This document shows positions 1-7,139 of a stretch of DNA of 30,196 nucleotides, piece by piece. Positions within the stretch are counted from its first letter, which is position 1, and each line of letters starts with the position of its first letter. Where the stretch lies: contig CABREZ010000003.1 of assembly GCA_902470035.1 (NCBI GenBank), forward strand, positions 1 to 30,196, in the 5' to 3' direction. The position numbers and the translations under genes are program-made. Origin of the DNA: an uncultured Streptococcus sp. Lineage in GTDB: Bacteria; Bacillota; Bacilli; Lactobacillales; Streptococcaceae. A model generated the notes under the pieces. That model ran no database searches, was not told where the DNA came from, and worked only from the letters and a program-made list of their open reading frames with translations.

Positions 1-25
1 AGAAAAGGGATGGCTATAAGCAAGC

Positions 26-55
26 AAAGTTTCTAGGATTCCTAGAGACTTTTTT
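26..55 (+). terminator. Rho-independent terminator of an upstream unit
   Basis: AAAGTTTCTAGG and CCTAGAGACTTT form a near-perfect 12-bp stem (one G-U pair) around a three-base ATT loop. A run of T follows (50-55). It most likely ends transcription from a gene left of the window and insulates the ilvB promoter. The very short loop is the only unusual point. Confidence 0.6.
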
Positions 56-105
56 GATTGGATTGTTCTTTTTTAGGACAACTTTCATTAATCGGATTTG
101 GATAG

Positions 106-120
106 AAAATTCAGAAAATT
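106..120. promoter_or_regulatory. CodY box upstream of ilvB
   Basis: AAAATTCAGAAAATT matches the Firmicute CodY consensus AATTTTCWGAAAATT at 13 of 15 positions. It lies 12 bases upstream of the ilvB -35 element, where CodY could control initiation in response to branched-chain amino acids. A poorer second match (11/15, 139-153) overlaps the -35/-10 spacer. Confidence 0.75.
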
Positions 121-132
121 TGTGATTTTTAC

Positions 133-160
133 TTGAATTATTTTCCAAAAATGGTATGAT
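133..160 (+). promoter_or_regulatory. ilvBNC promoter
   Basis: -35 TTGAAT (133-138) and -10 TATGAT (155-160) are 16 bases apart, and the -10 carries the extended TGn motif (152-154). Transcription would begin near 167. This gives a leader of about 38 bases and places the alternative TTG codon at 175 too near the 5' end to be the start. Confidence 0.7.
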
Positions 161-204
161 AGTAGCATGCTCATTTGATAATCAAAGAAACAGAAAGGAG
201 AGAC

Positions 205-1905
205 ATGGAGAAAATTACCTTAGAAACTGCAAAGACAGGTTCAGAGCTTGTGCTAGAAACGCTTCGAGATCTTGGGATTGATACCATTTTTGGCTACCCA
301 GGTGGAGCGGTTTTGCCCCTTTATGATGCTATTTATAGTTTTAAAGGGATCAAACACATTCTTGGCCGACATGAACAAGGCTGCTTGCATGAAGCTGAAG
401 GCTATGCCAAATCAACTGGGAAGCTGGGTGTGGCCGTCGTCACAAGTGGACCTGGAGCAACCAATGCCATTACAGGGATTGCGGATGCCATGAGTGATAG
501 TGTTCCTCTTCTTGTGTTTACTGGTCAGGTCAACCGTTCTGGGATCGGGAAGGATGCCTTCCAAGAGGCAGATATTGTTGGGATTACCATGCCGATTACC
601 AAGTACAATTACCAAGTACGTGAGACAGCGGATATTCCACGGGTTATCACGGAAGCAGTTCATATTGCGACAACTGGGCGTCCAGGCCCCGTCGTCATTG
701 ACCTACCAAAAGATGTCTCTGCCCTAGAAACTGATTATATTTACAATCCGGCCATTAACATTCCAAGTTACCAGCCGACTATTGAACCAAATGAATTACA
801 GATTAAGAAAATCTTGAAGCAACTTGGCAAGGCTAAGAAACCAGTCCTCTTGGCTGGAGGTGGCGTCAGCTATGCAGAAGCGGCGGACGAATTGGTAGCC
901 TTAGCAGAACGCTATCAGATCCCTGTGGTAACTAGTCTTCTAGGACAGGGGACGATTGCAACCAGCCACCCTCTCTTCCTAGGGATGGGAGGCATGCACG
1001 GTTCTTTTGCGGCCAACATTGCTATGACAGAAGCAGATTTCATGATTAGCATCGGTTGTCGTTTTGATGATCGTCTGACGGGAAATCCAAAGACCTTTGC
1101 GAAGAATGCCAAAGTCGCTCACATTGATATTGACCCAGCAGAGATTGGTAAAATCATTACAGTCGATATTCCCGTCGTTGGTGATGCCAAAAAAGCCTTA
1201 AAACAATTGTTAGCAGAGCCAGTGGTTCATACCAATACGGAGAAATGGGTTGAGAAAGTTACCCAAGATAAAAATCGGGTTCGTTCTTACGATAAGAAAG
1301 AACGCGTGGTCCAACCCCAAGCAGTTATTGAACGCGTGGGTGAGTTGACTAAGGGGGATGCCATCGTCGTGACAGACGTTGGCCAACACCAAATGTGGGC
1401 TGCTCAGTACTACCCGTACCAAAACGAACGGCAGTTGGTGACTTCTGGTGGTCTAGGAACCATGGGATTCGGTGTGCCAGCCGCCATTGGTGCTAAGATT
1501 GCCAATCCAGATAAAGAAGTCGTGCTCTTTGTTGGAGATGGTGGTTTCCAGATGACCAACCAAGAATTGGCAATCTTGAATGTTTACAAGGTTCCAATCA
1601 AGGTCATCATGCTCAACAACCATTCACTTGGAATGGTTCGGCAGTGGCAAGAAGCCTTCTATGATGGACGAACATCAGAGTCTGTATTTGAAACCTTGCC
1701 AGACTTCCAATTGATGGCGCAAGCCTATGGGATTAAGAATTACAAATTTGATAATCCCGAAACCTTAGAGAAGGATTTGGAAGTTATTACCGAAGATGTA
1801 CCAATGTTCATCGAGATCGACATTTCTCGGAAAGAGCACGTTTTACCAATGGTACCAGCTGGTAAGAGCAATCATGAGATGTTGGGGGTGAAGTTTAATG
1901 CGTAG
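205..1905 (+). CDS. ilvB: Acetolactate synthase large (catalytic) subunit
   Basis: This ThDP- and FAD-dependent enzyme condenses two pyruvates to acetolactate, or pyruvate with 2-ketobutyrate to acetohydroxybutyrate. It is the first common step of valine, leucine and isoleucine synthesis. The 566 residues show the N-terminal pyrimidine-binding domain with catalytic Glu57 in RHEQG, a central FAD/nucleotide domain, and a C-terminal ThDP domain with GDG at 444-446 and NN at 471-472. I start at ATG 205 because AGGAG (196-200) precedes it and this gives the usual family length. An in-frame TTG at 175 would add ten residues but lacks a Shine-Dalgarno site. The stop overlaps ilvN by 8 bases, so the two subunits are probably made in a coupled way. 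The CodY box at 106-120 points to nutritional control. Confidence 0.97.
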   Translation: MEKITLETAKTGSELVLETLRDLGIDTIFGYPGGAVLPLYDAIYSFKGIKHILGRHEQGCLHEAEGYAKSTGKLGVAVVTSGPGATNAITGIADAMSDSVPLLVFTGQVNRSGIGKDAFQEADIVGITMPITKYNYQVRETADIPRVITEAVHIATTGRPGPVVIDLPKDVSALETDYIYNPAINIPSYQPTIEPNELQIKKILKQLGKAKKPVLLAGGGVSYAEAADELVALAERYQIPVVTSLLGQGTIATSHPLFLGMGGMHGSFAANIAMTEADFMISIGCRFDDRLTGNPKTFAKNAKVAHIDIDPAEIGKIITVDIPVVGDAKKALKQLLAEPVVHTNTEKWVEKVTQDKNRVRSYDKKERVVQPQAVIERVGELTKGDAIVVTDVGQHQMWAAQYYPYQNERQLVTSGGLGTMGFGVPAAIGAKIANPDKEVVLFVGDGGFQMTNQELAILNVYKVPIKVIMLNNHSLGMVRQWQEAFYDGRTSESVFETLPDFQLMAQAYGIKNYKFDNPETLEKDLEVITEDVPMFIEIDISRKEHVLPMVPAGKSNHEMLGVKFNA

Positions 1906-2374
1906 AATGTTAACAGCCAAACTTCAAAACCGGTCTGGGGTTCTCAATCGCTTTACTGGTGTCTTGTCTAGACGCCAAGTCAACATTGAGAGTATCTCGG
2001 TAGGGGCGACAGAAAATCCCAATGTGTCACGGATTACTATTATCATTGATGTCGCGTCTCATGATGAAGTGGAACAAATCATCAAGCAACTCAACCGCCA
2101 GGTTGATGTGATTCGCGTTCGAGATATTACAGATAAACCTCACCTCGAGCGTGAAGTGATTCTGATCAAGGTCTCAGCGCCTGCAGAAAAACGGGCAGAA
2201 TTGCTGGCCATTATCCAGCCCTTCCGCGCGACTGTGGTAGACGTGGCTCCAAGCTCCATCACCGTGCAGATGACAGGAAATGCAGAGAAGAACGAAGCTC
2301 TCTTGCGTGTCATTCGTCCTTATGGGATTAAGAATGTTGCACGGACGGGGGCAACTGGCTTTACCCGCGATTAA
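1898..2374 (+). CDS. ilvN: Acetolactate synthase small regulatory subunit
   Basis: At 158 residues this is the usual small-subunit length. An N-terminal ACT domain (about residues 3-75, beginning MLTAKLQNRSGVLNRFTG) is the valine-binding feedback module in this family. The C-terminal half (from about 85) is the domain that contacts and activates the catalytic subunit. The start ATG lies inside the end of ilvB (8-base overlap) behind a GGGGGTG Shine-Dalgarno-like stretch, consistent with translational coupling and balanced stoichiometry. A second ATG at 1907 is possible but would remove conserved N-terminal residues. Transcription continues into ilvC. Confidence 0.96.
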   Translation: MRRMLTAKLQNRSGVLNRFTGVLSRRQVNIESISVGATENPNVSRITIIIDVASHDEVEQIIKQLNRQVDVIRVRDITDKPHLEREVILIKVSAPAEKRAELLAIIQPFRATVVDVAPSSITVQMTGNAEKNEALLRVIRPYGIKNVARTGATGFTRD

Positions 2375-2379
2375 AGCCC

Positions 2380-2412
2380 ACTATTCAAAATAGTTACTAC
2401 CGCCTAAGAGGC
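2380..2412 (+). other. Two small hairpins between ilvN and ilvC
   Basis: ACTATT-CAA-AATAGT (2380-2394) and GCCT-AAG-AGGC (2402-2412) form two compact inverted repeats in the 66-base ilvN-ilvC gap. Neither has a T-run, so they are not ordinary terminators. They could protect or direct cleavage of the mRNA to raise ilvC expression, but that role is inferred. Confidence 0.35.
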
Positions 2413-2440
2413 AATAAAAATAGAAAAGAGAGAAAAAACT

Positions 2441-3463
2441 ATGGCAGTTCAAATGGAATACGAAAAAGATGTAAAAGTAGCAGCACTTGACGGTAAAAAA
2501 ATCGCCGTTATCGGTTATGGTTCACAAGGTCATGCGCATGCACAAAACTTGCGTGATTCAGGTCACGATGTGATCATCGGTGTTCGTCCAGGTAAATCAT
2601 TTGATAAAGCTAAAGAAGATGGTTTTGATACTTACACAGTAGCAGAAGCAACTAAATTGGCTGATGTTATCATGATTTTGGCTCCAGACGAAATCCAACA
2701 AGAATTGTACGAAGCAGAAATTGCTCCAAACTTGGAAGCTGGAAATGCTGTTGGATTTGCACATGGTTTCAACATCCACTTCGAATTCATTAAAGTTCCT
2801 GCAGATGTTGATGTCTTCATGTGTGCGCCTAAAGGACCAGGTCACTTGGTTCGCCGTACGTATGAAGAAGGATTTGGTGTTCCTGCACTTTACGCGGTAT
2901 ACCAAGATGCTACAGGTAACGCTAAAGACATCGCTATGGACTGGTGTAAAGGTGTCGGTGCAGCACGTGTTGGTCTTCTTGAAACAACATACAAAGAAGA
3001 AACTGAAGAAGATTTGTTTGGTGAACAAGCAGTTCTTTGTGGTGGTTTGACTGCCCTTATCGAAGCTGGTTTTGAAGTCTTGACTGAAGCTGGATATGCT
3101 CCAGAATTGGCTTACTTTGAAGTGCTTCACGAAATGAAATTGATCGTTGACTTGATCTACGAAGGTGGATTCAAGAAAATGCGTCAATCAATTTCAAACA
3201 CTGCTGAATTCGGTGACTACGTATCAGGTCCACGTGTTATCACTGAACAAGTGAAAGAAAATATGAAAGCAGTTCTTGCTGACATCCAAAACGGTAAATT
3301 CGCTAACGACTTCGTTAACGACTACAAGGCTGGACGTCCAAAACTTACTGCTTACCGTGAAGAAGCTGCTAACCTTGAAATCGAAAAAGTTGGTGCTGAA
3401 TTGCGTAAAGCAATGCCATTCGTTGGAAAAAATGACGACGACGCCTTTAAAATCTATAACTAA
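2441..3463 (+). CDS. ilvC: Ketol-acid reductoisomerase
   Basis: This enzyme catalyses the Mg-dependent alkyl shift and NADPH reduction of acetolactate or acetohydroxybutyrate, the second shared step of branched-chain synthesis. The 340 residues are typical of the short class I enzyme. The N-terminal Rossmann domain carries GYGSQGHAHAQN, followed by a VRPGKS segment in the cofactor-phosphate loop. CAPKGPGHLVRR closes that domain. The helical C-terminal domain has the metal-binding acidic cluster EEDLFGEQ and the later ELAYFEVLHEMK and SNTAEFGDY segments. A weak AAGAGAG Shine-Dalgarno stretch precedes ATG 2441. Its codons are much more biased to the preferred streptococcal set than those of ilvB and ilvN, suggesting higher expression. 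A strong terminator follows at once. Confidence 0.97.
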   Translation: MAVQMEYEKDVKVAALDGKKIAVIGYGSQGHAHAQNLRDSGHDVIIGVRPGKSFDKAKEDGFDTYTVAEATKLADVIMILAPDEIQQELYEAEIAPNLEAGNAVGFAHGFNIHFEFIKVPADVDVFMCAPKGPGHLVRRTYEEGFGVPALYAVYQDATGNAKDIAMDWCKGVGAARVGLLETTYKEETEEDLFGEQAVLCGGLTALIEAGFEVLTEAGYAPELAYFEVLHEMKLIVDLIYEGGFKKMRQSISNTAEFGDYVSGPRVITEQVKENMKAVLADIQNGKFANDFVNDYKAGRPKLTAYREEAANLEIEKVGAELRKAMPFVGKNDDDAFKIYN

Positions 3464-3475
3464 TGAGGTGATGGT

Positions 3476-3504
3476 GAAGTTGGGAGAAATCCCAACTTCT
3501 TTTT
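3476..3504 (+). terminator. Terminator of ilvBNC
   Basis: GAAGTTGGGA and TCCCAACTTC form a perfect 10-bp stem closed by a stable GAAA tetraloop, followed by TTTTT (3500-3504). It separates ilvBNC from ilvA, which has its own promoter. Confidence 0.9.
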
Positions 3505-3592
3505 CATCAATAGCAGAGATGGATTGGAAGGTATTTTCAACCATTTAGCAGAATCTGTATGAAGAGACGTGCCATATCGAGCATTTTGGGTG

Positions 3593-3607
3593 ATTTTTCT
3601 GAAAATT
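3593..3607. promoter_or_regulatory. CodY box upstream of ilvA
   Basis: ATTTTTCTGAAAATT matches the CodY consensus AATTTTCWGAAAATT at 14 of 15 positions. It sits just upstream of the ilvA -35 region, nearly the same placement as the box at ilvB. This suggests that the separated ilvA unit stays in the same regulon. Confidence 0.8.
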
Positions 3608-3618
3608 TGGAAAACACG

Positions 3619-3647
3619 CTGAAATTTTTGCAGTCTTTTGATATAAT
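3619..3647 (+). promoter_or_regulatory. ilvA promoter
   Basis: A perfect -10 TATAAT (3642-3647) with the extended TG motif (3639-3640) lies 31 bases upstream of ATG 3679. The -35 at the expected 17-base spacing is poor (CTGAAA, 3619-3624), so the extended -10 probably carries recognition. Confidence 0.7.
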
Positions 3648-3678
3648 TAGATGAAATAAGGAGAAGAAGAGGAAGACT

Positions 3679-4929
3679 ATGATAACATCGAAAGATATCA
3701 TAAAAGCCCACAAGGTCTTAAAGGGTGTGGTTGTTGAGACTCCCTTAGATTATGATCATTATTTATCCGAAAAGTATGGAGCGAAAATCTACTTAAAGAA
3801 GGAAAATGCTCAGCGTGTTCGTTCCTTTAAGATTCGTGGAGCCTACTACGCGATTTCTCAGTTACATGAAAAAGAGAGAGAGCGAGGAGTAGTCTGTGCC
3901 TCGGCGGGCAACCACGCTCAAGGAGTTGCCTACACCTGCCGGGAAATGAAAATCCCAGCGACCATCTTTATGCCGATTACGACACCTCAGCAAAAGATTA
4001 GCCAGGTTCGTTTCTTCGGTGGAGAGTATGTGACCATTAAATTAGTAGGAGATACCTTTGATGCTTCTTCTAAGGCGGCGCAGGAATATACTGAACTTAA
4101 AAACTGTACATTCATTGATCCATTTGATGATGCCAATGTCCAAGCGGGTCAAGGAACTGTAGCCTATGAAATTCTAGAGGAAGCTAAAAAAGAGTCAATC
4201 GATTTCGATGCTGTCTTAGTACCAGTTGGTGGAGGTGGCCTCATCGCCGGAGTATCCACCTATGTCAAGGAACAAGCACCGGAAATCGAGGTGATTGGGA
4301 TCGAAGCAGATGGTGCTCGGTCGATGAAGGCAGCCTTTGAAGCCGGAGGTCCAGTAAAACTCAAACAGATTGATAAGTTTGCGGATGGGATTGCTGTTCA
4401 AAAGGTTGGTCAGTTGACTTATGAAGCAACGAAAAAAAATGTTGAGACCTTGATTGGCGTCAACGAGGGCTTGATTTCCGAAACATTGATTGATCTTTAT
4501 TCTAAGCAAGGCTTGGTTGCAGAACCAGCTGGAGCTGCCAGTGTTGCGGCTTTAGAAGTATTGAGAGAGTATATCAAAGGGAAGACCATTTGTTGTGTGA
4601 TTTCTGGTGGGAACAATGACATTAACCGGATGCCAGAGATGGAAGAGCGGGCCTTGATCTATGATGGTATCAAACACTACTTCATCGTCAACTTCCCGCA
4701 ACGTCCAGGAGCTTTGAGAGAGTTTGTAAATGAGATCTTAGGTCCAAATGACGATATCACGCGGTTTGAGTACATCAAACGGGCAAGTAAAGGGACTGGG
4801 CCAGTCTTGATTGGTGTCGCTTTGGCGGATAAGCATGACTATGCAGGACTGATCAATCGGATTGAACAATTCGACCCTTCTTTCATTAACTTAAATGGAA
4901 ATGAAACCCTCTATAACATGTTGGTATGA
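3679..4929 (+). CDS. ilvA: Threonine ammonia-lyase (threonine deaminase)
   Basis: This PLP enzyme deaminates threonine to 2-ketobutyrate, the entry substrate for isoleucine. In the 416 residues the PLP lysine is Lys51 in SFKIRGAY. The phosphate-binding glycine loop is in VPVGGGGLIAG, about one third of the way from the C-terminus of the catalytic domain, and SGGNNDIN precedes the C-terminal part. A single short ACT-like regulatory region begins near residue 335 (FIVNFPQRPGALREF). This matches the compact Bacillus/Streptococcus form rather than the two-ACT E. coli type. Purine-rich GGAG stretches precede the start. It supplies IlvB/IlvC but is transcribed separately, with its own near-consensus CodY box. 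Confidence 0.96.
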   Translation: MITSKDIIKAHKVLKGVVVETPLDYDHYLSEKYGAKIYLKKENAQRVRSFKIRGAYYAISQLHEKERERGVVCASAGNHAQGVAYTCREMKIPATIFMPITTPQQKISQVRFFGGEYVTIKLVGDTFDASSKAAQEYTELKNCTFIDPFDDANVQAGQGTVAYEILEEAKKESIDFDAVLVPVGGGGLIAGVSTYVKEQAPEIEVIGIEADGARSMKAAFEAGGPVKLKQIDKFADGIAVQKVGQLTYEATKKNVETLIGVNEGLISETLIDLYSKQGLVAEPAGAASVAALEVLREYIKGKTICCVISGGNNDINRMPEMEERALIYDGIKHYFIVNFPQRPGALREFVNEILGPNDDITRFEYIKRASKGTGPVLIGVALADKHDYAGLINRIEQFDPSFINLNGNETLYNMLV

Positions 4930-4990
4930 TGGATTCTTTAACAAAGAATCACTTCTAAAAAGTAAATAAAATATAAAGGAGAATCAGGAA

Positions 4991-5878
4991 ATGATTTGGA
5001 TTTTTCTATTGGCTATTCTAGTAATTGGAGCTACTGTATTCATTAGCTCGCTCTATGTGGTGAAACAACAATCTGTTGCGATTATTGAGCGTTTTGGACG
5101 CTATCAAAAGATAAGCAACAGTGGGATTCATGTCCGTGCACCATTTGGAATCGATAAAATTGCGGCGCGTGTGCAATTGCGTCTCTTGCAAAGCGAGATT
5201 GTGGTCGAAACTAAGACACAAGATAACGTATTCGTTACCATGAATGTAGCGACACAATACCGCGTAAATGAAAACAATGTAACGGATGCTTATTACAAAT
5301 TGATGCGTCCAGAAGCTCAGATCAAATCTTACATCGAAGATGCCTTGCGCTCATCTGTTCCAAAGTTGACCTTGGATGAATTGTTCGAGAAAAAAGATGA
5401 AATTGCCCTTGAGGTTCAAAAACAAGTAGCTGAAGAAATGTCAACCTACGGGTATATCATTGTAAAAACCTTGATTACCAAGGTTGAACCAGATGCTGAA
5501 GTGAAGCAGTCAATGAATGAAATCAACGCTGCTCAACGGAAACGTGTGGCTGCCCAAGAATTGGCTGAAGCTGATAAGATTAAGATTGTTACCGCAGCCG
5601 AAGCAGAAGCTGAAAAAGATCGCCTTCACGGGGTCGGGATTGCAGAGCAACGGAAGGCTATCGTAGATGGTTTGGCAGATTCTATCAAGGAATTGAAAGA
5701 CACCAATGTGAATTTGACAGAAGAACAGATTATGTCGATTCTTTTGACTAACCAATATTTGGATACTTTGAATAACTTTGCAGAAAAACAAGGCACCAAT
5801 ACCCTCTTCTTACCAGCAAATCCGGATGGCGTAGAGAATATTCGCACCCAAATCCTCTCAGCTTTAAAAGCTAAATAA
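4991..5878 (+). CDS. SPFH/band-7 (stomatin/prohibitin-like) membrane protein
   Basis: The 295-residue protein has one N-terminal membrane segment (about residues 2-24). An SPFH domain follows (about 25-190, with VVKQQSVAIIERFGRYQ and GIHVRAPFGIDKIA). Next comes an Ala/Glu/Lys-rich helical stretch (AEADKIKIVTAAEAEAEKDR) likely to drive coiled-coil oligomerisation, and a short C-terminal tail. Family members form large membrane-attached assemblies linked to protease or lipid-domain organisation. The substrate or partner here cannot be read from sequence. AAGGAG (4976-4981) lies 9 bases before ATG 4991. It follows ilvA by 61 bases with no clear terminator between them (only a hairpin lacking a T-run, 4932-4950), so partial readthrough from ilvA is likely. 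Confidence 0.9.
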   Translation: MIWIFLLAILVIGATVFISSLYVVKQQSVAIIERFGRYQKISNSGIHVRAPFGIDKIAARVQLRLLQSEIVVETKTQDNVFVTMNVATQYRVNENNVTDAYYKLMRPEAQIKSYIEDALRSSVPKLTLDELFEKKDEIALEVQKQVAEEMSTYGYIIVKTLITKVEPDAEVKQSMNEINAAQRKRVAAQELAEADKIKIVTAAEAEAEKDRLHGVGIAEQRKAIVDGLADSIKELKDTNVNLTEEQIMSILLTNQYLDTLNNFAEKQGTNTLFLPANPDGVENIRTQILSALKAK

Positions 5879-5926
5879 CAAAATATCTGACTTTTTTAAA
5901 ATTGTTCGTATTTTCAGCTATTATGG

Positions 5927-5955
5927 TTGACAAAAAATGCAAAAAATTTTATATT
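5927..5955 (+). promoter_or_regulatory. Promoter of the small HTH-like gene
   Basis: A consensus -35 TTGACA (5927-5932) and -10 TATATT (5950-5955) are exactly 17 bases apart in an AT-rich stretch. Transcription would start near 5962, about 26 bases before the ATG. Confidence 0.8.
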
Positions 5956-5987
5956 AGTATTGGAAATAATAATATAGGAGAAGAATC

Positions 5988-6203
5988 ATGGCTAAATCGA
6001 ACTTCGAAAAAGTGGAATCAGTTGTTGGTTGGGTACGTGATAAAAAGATCACTGGGTATCGTATCAGTAAAGAAACGAACGCCCGTGAAATGTCTATCAT
6101 TGCACTTGCGCAAGGTCGTGCAAAAGTGAAGAACATCTCGTTTGAAACTGCGCTTGGCTTAATCGATTTTTATGATAAGAATCATCAAAAATTCGAAAAT
6201 TAA
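5988..6203 (+). CDS. Small HTH-like protein (71 aa)
   Basis: The 71-residue product has AGGAG (5976-5980) 7 bases before its ATG, a consensus promoter and its own terminator, so it is very likely a real, independently expressed gene. I recognise no named family. Residues about 23-62 (YRISKETNAREMSIIALAQG, then an NISFETALGLIDFYDK segment) resemble the helix-turn-helix and following helix of short Cro/C1-type regulators and the small DNA-binding proteins of Gram-positive phages. The putative recognition helix is less polar than usual, and no dimerisation or sensor domain follows. It may be a small DNA-binding regulator, but that is inference. No signal peptide or membrane segment is visible. 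Confidence 0.8.
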   Translation: MAKSNFEKVESVVGWVRDKKITGYRISKETNAREMSIIALAQGRAKVKNISFETALGLIDFYDKNHQKFEN

Positions 6204-6210
6204 ACTTACA

Positions 6211-6250
6211 TATAAAAAAGAAAGGGAAAAGCTTCCCTTCTTTTTATATA
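6211..6250 (+). terminator. Terminator after the small HTH-like gene
   Basis: GAAAGGGAA-AAGC-TTCCCTTC forms a stem with one bulged A, flanked by an A-run on the left and TTTTT (6241-6245) on the right. The outer TATA/TATA arms extend the pairing. The A-run would also let it work on the minus strand. Confidence 0.8.
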
Positions 6251-6354
6251 GTATAAATCAAGATATCATAGGAAAGTATCACTAGTTTTCTTCATATCTA
6301 TCAAAGGATTTCAACATGTTTATGTGTGGAATCGTGCTTTCAATTGATGGTATT

Positions 6355-6395
6355 AAAAAACTCCCTCATCGGAAGGATTTCCAGTGAGGGAGTTT
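6355..6395 (-). terminator. Terminator of the amino acid ABC transporter operon
   Basis: AAACTCCCTCA (6358-6368) and TGAGGGAGTTT (6385-6395) form an 11-bp stem with a 16-base loop that contains a smaller GGAA/TTCC pairing. Read on the minus strand it is followed by TTTTTT (complement of 6355-6360), just after the ATPase stop. Confidence 0.88.
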
Positions 6396-6398
6396 GTT

Positions 6399-7139
6399 TT
6401 AGTTTAAGAAACGTTGTAAGAATTCTTTGGTCCGTTCTTCTTTTGGATTGGTAAAGATTTCTTTCGGATCACCTTGTTCAGCGATGACCCCCTTGTCCAT
6501 AAAGATAACACGACTTGAGACGTCTCGTGCAAATTCCATTTCGTGTGTTACCACGATCATGGTTAAGCCTTCTTTGGCTAAGTCTTGCATAATTTTAAGA
6601 ACTTCTCCGACCATTTCAGGGTCCAGAGCAGAGGTTGGCTCATCGAAGAGAATAGCATCCGGATCCATAGAGAGGGCCCGAGCGATAGCTACCCGTTGCT
6701 TTTGTCCTCCTGAAAGTTGTTTTGGACGAGCAGCCCAATAAGGTTCTCCCATGCCAACTTTCTCCAAGTTCGCTTTAGCAATTTTTTCCGCCGTTTCTCT
6801 GTCCCGTTTTAGGACAGTTGTCTGAGCGACAATGGTGTTTTCTAAGACATTTAAGTTTTCAAAGAGGTTGAAGCTTTGGAACACCATGCCCAATTTTTCC
6901 CGATAGTGGGTGAGATCGTAATCTGGATCGAGAACGTTTTGCCCCCGGTAGAGGATTTCTCCATCAGTCGGCGTTTCTAAGAGATTAATGGAGCGAAGGA
7001 AGGTAGATTTCCCGCTACCAGAGCTCCCGATGATGGAGATCACTTCGCCTTTCTCAACAGAAAGAGAGATGTCCTTCAAAACTTCGTTTTGACCGTAGGA
7101 TTTTTTTAAGTGTTTGATTTCAAGTATTTTTTCTGCCAT
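6399..7139 (-). CDS. Polar amino acid ABC transporter ATP-binding protein
   Basis: This 246-residue cytoplasmic ATPase is of the GlnQ/HisP type and powers amino acid import. Walker A is GSSGSGKS (38-45), the Q-loop is VFQSFNLF (86-93), and the ABC signature is LSGGQKQ (142-148). Walker B is ILFDEP (163-168), followed by SALD and the switch His in VVTHEMEFA. MVFQSFNLF and YWAARPKQLSGG are characteristic of the polar amino acid subfamily. Its ATG overlaps the stop of the upstream binding-protein/permease gene by one base (TAATG), so the two are translationally coupled and surely form one transporter. Substrate specificity is not set by this subunit. Confidence 0.95.
   Translation of the reverse strand: MAEKILEIKHLKKSYGQNEVLKDISLSVEKGEVISIIGSSGSGKSTFLRSINLLETPTDGEILYRGQNVLDPDYDLTHYREKLGMVFQSFNLFENLNVLENTIVAQTTVLKRDRETAEKIAKANLEKVGMGEPYWAARPKQLSGGQKQRVAIARALSMDPDAILFDEPTSALDPEMVGEVLKIMQDLAKEGLTMIVVTHEMEFARDVSSRVIFMDKGVIAEQGDPKEIFTNPKEERTKEFLQRFLN

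Noticed and set aside
3..125. An open frame entering from the left edge and ending at 125, with hydrophobic residues
   Set aside because: It reads straight through a good terminator hairpin and the CodY box and has no recognisable family. Most likely chance in AT-rich DNA.
175..204. TTG at 175 as the ilvB start
   Set aside because: It lies only about eight bases after the predicted transcription start and lacks a ribosome site. ATG 205 has AGGAG and gives the usual 566 residues.
2597..3187. A 196-codon minus-strand frame opposite ilvC
   Set aside because: Antisense frame produced by the biased codons of ilvC. Low-complexity Phe/Ser/Cys-rich translation, no ribosome site, no family resemblance.
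4932..4950. GATTCTTT-AAC-AAAGAATC hairpin after ilvA as a terminator
   Set aside because: No T-run follows the stem, so intrinsic termination is not expected. Noted only as a possible processing or pausing structure.
6316..6387. A 23-codon frame starting MFMCGIVLSI behind AAAGGA, downstream of the small HTH-like gene
   Set aside because: It runs into the minus-strand transporter terminator stem and has no convincing promoter. MCGIV alone recalls class II amidotransferases only by chance at this length. Not supported as a gene.
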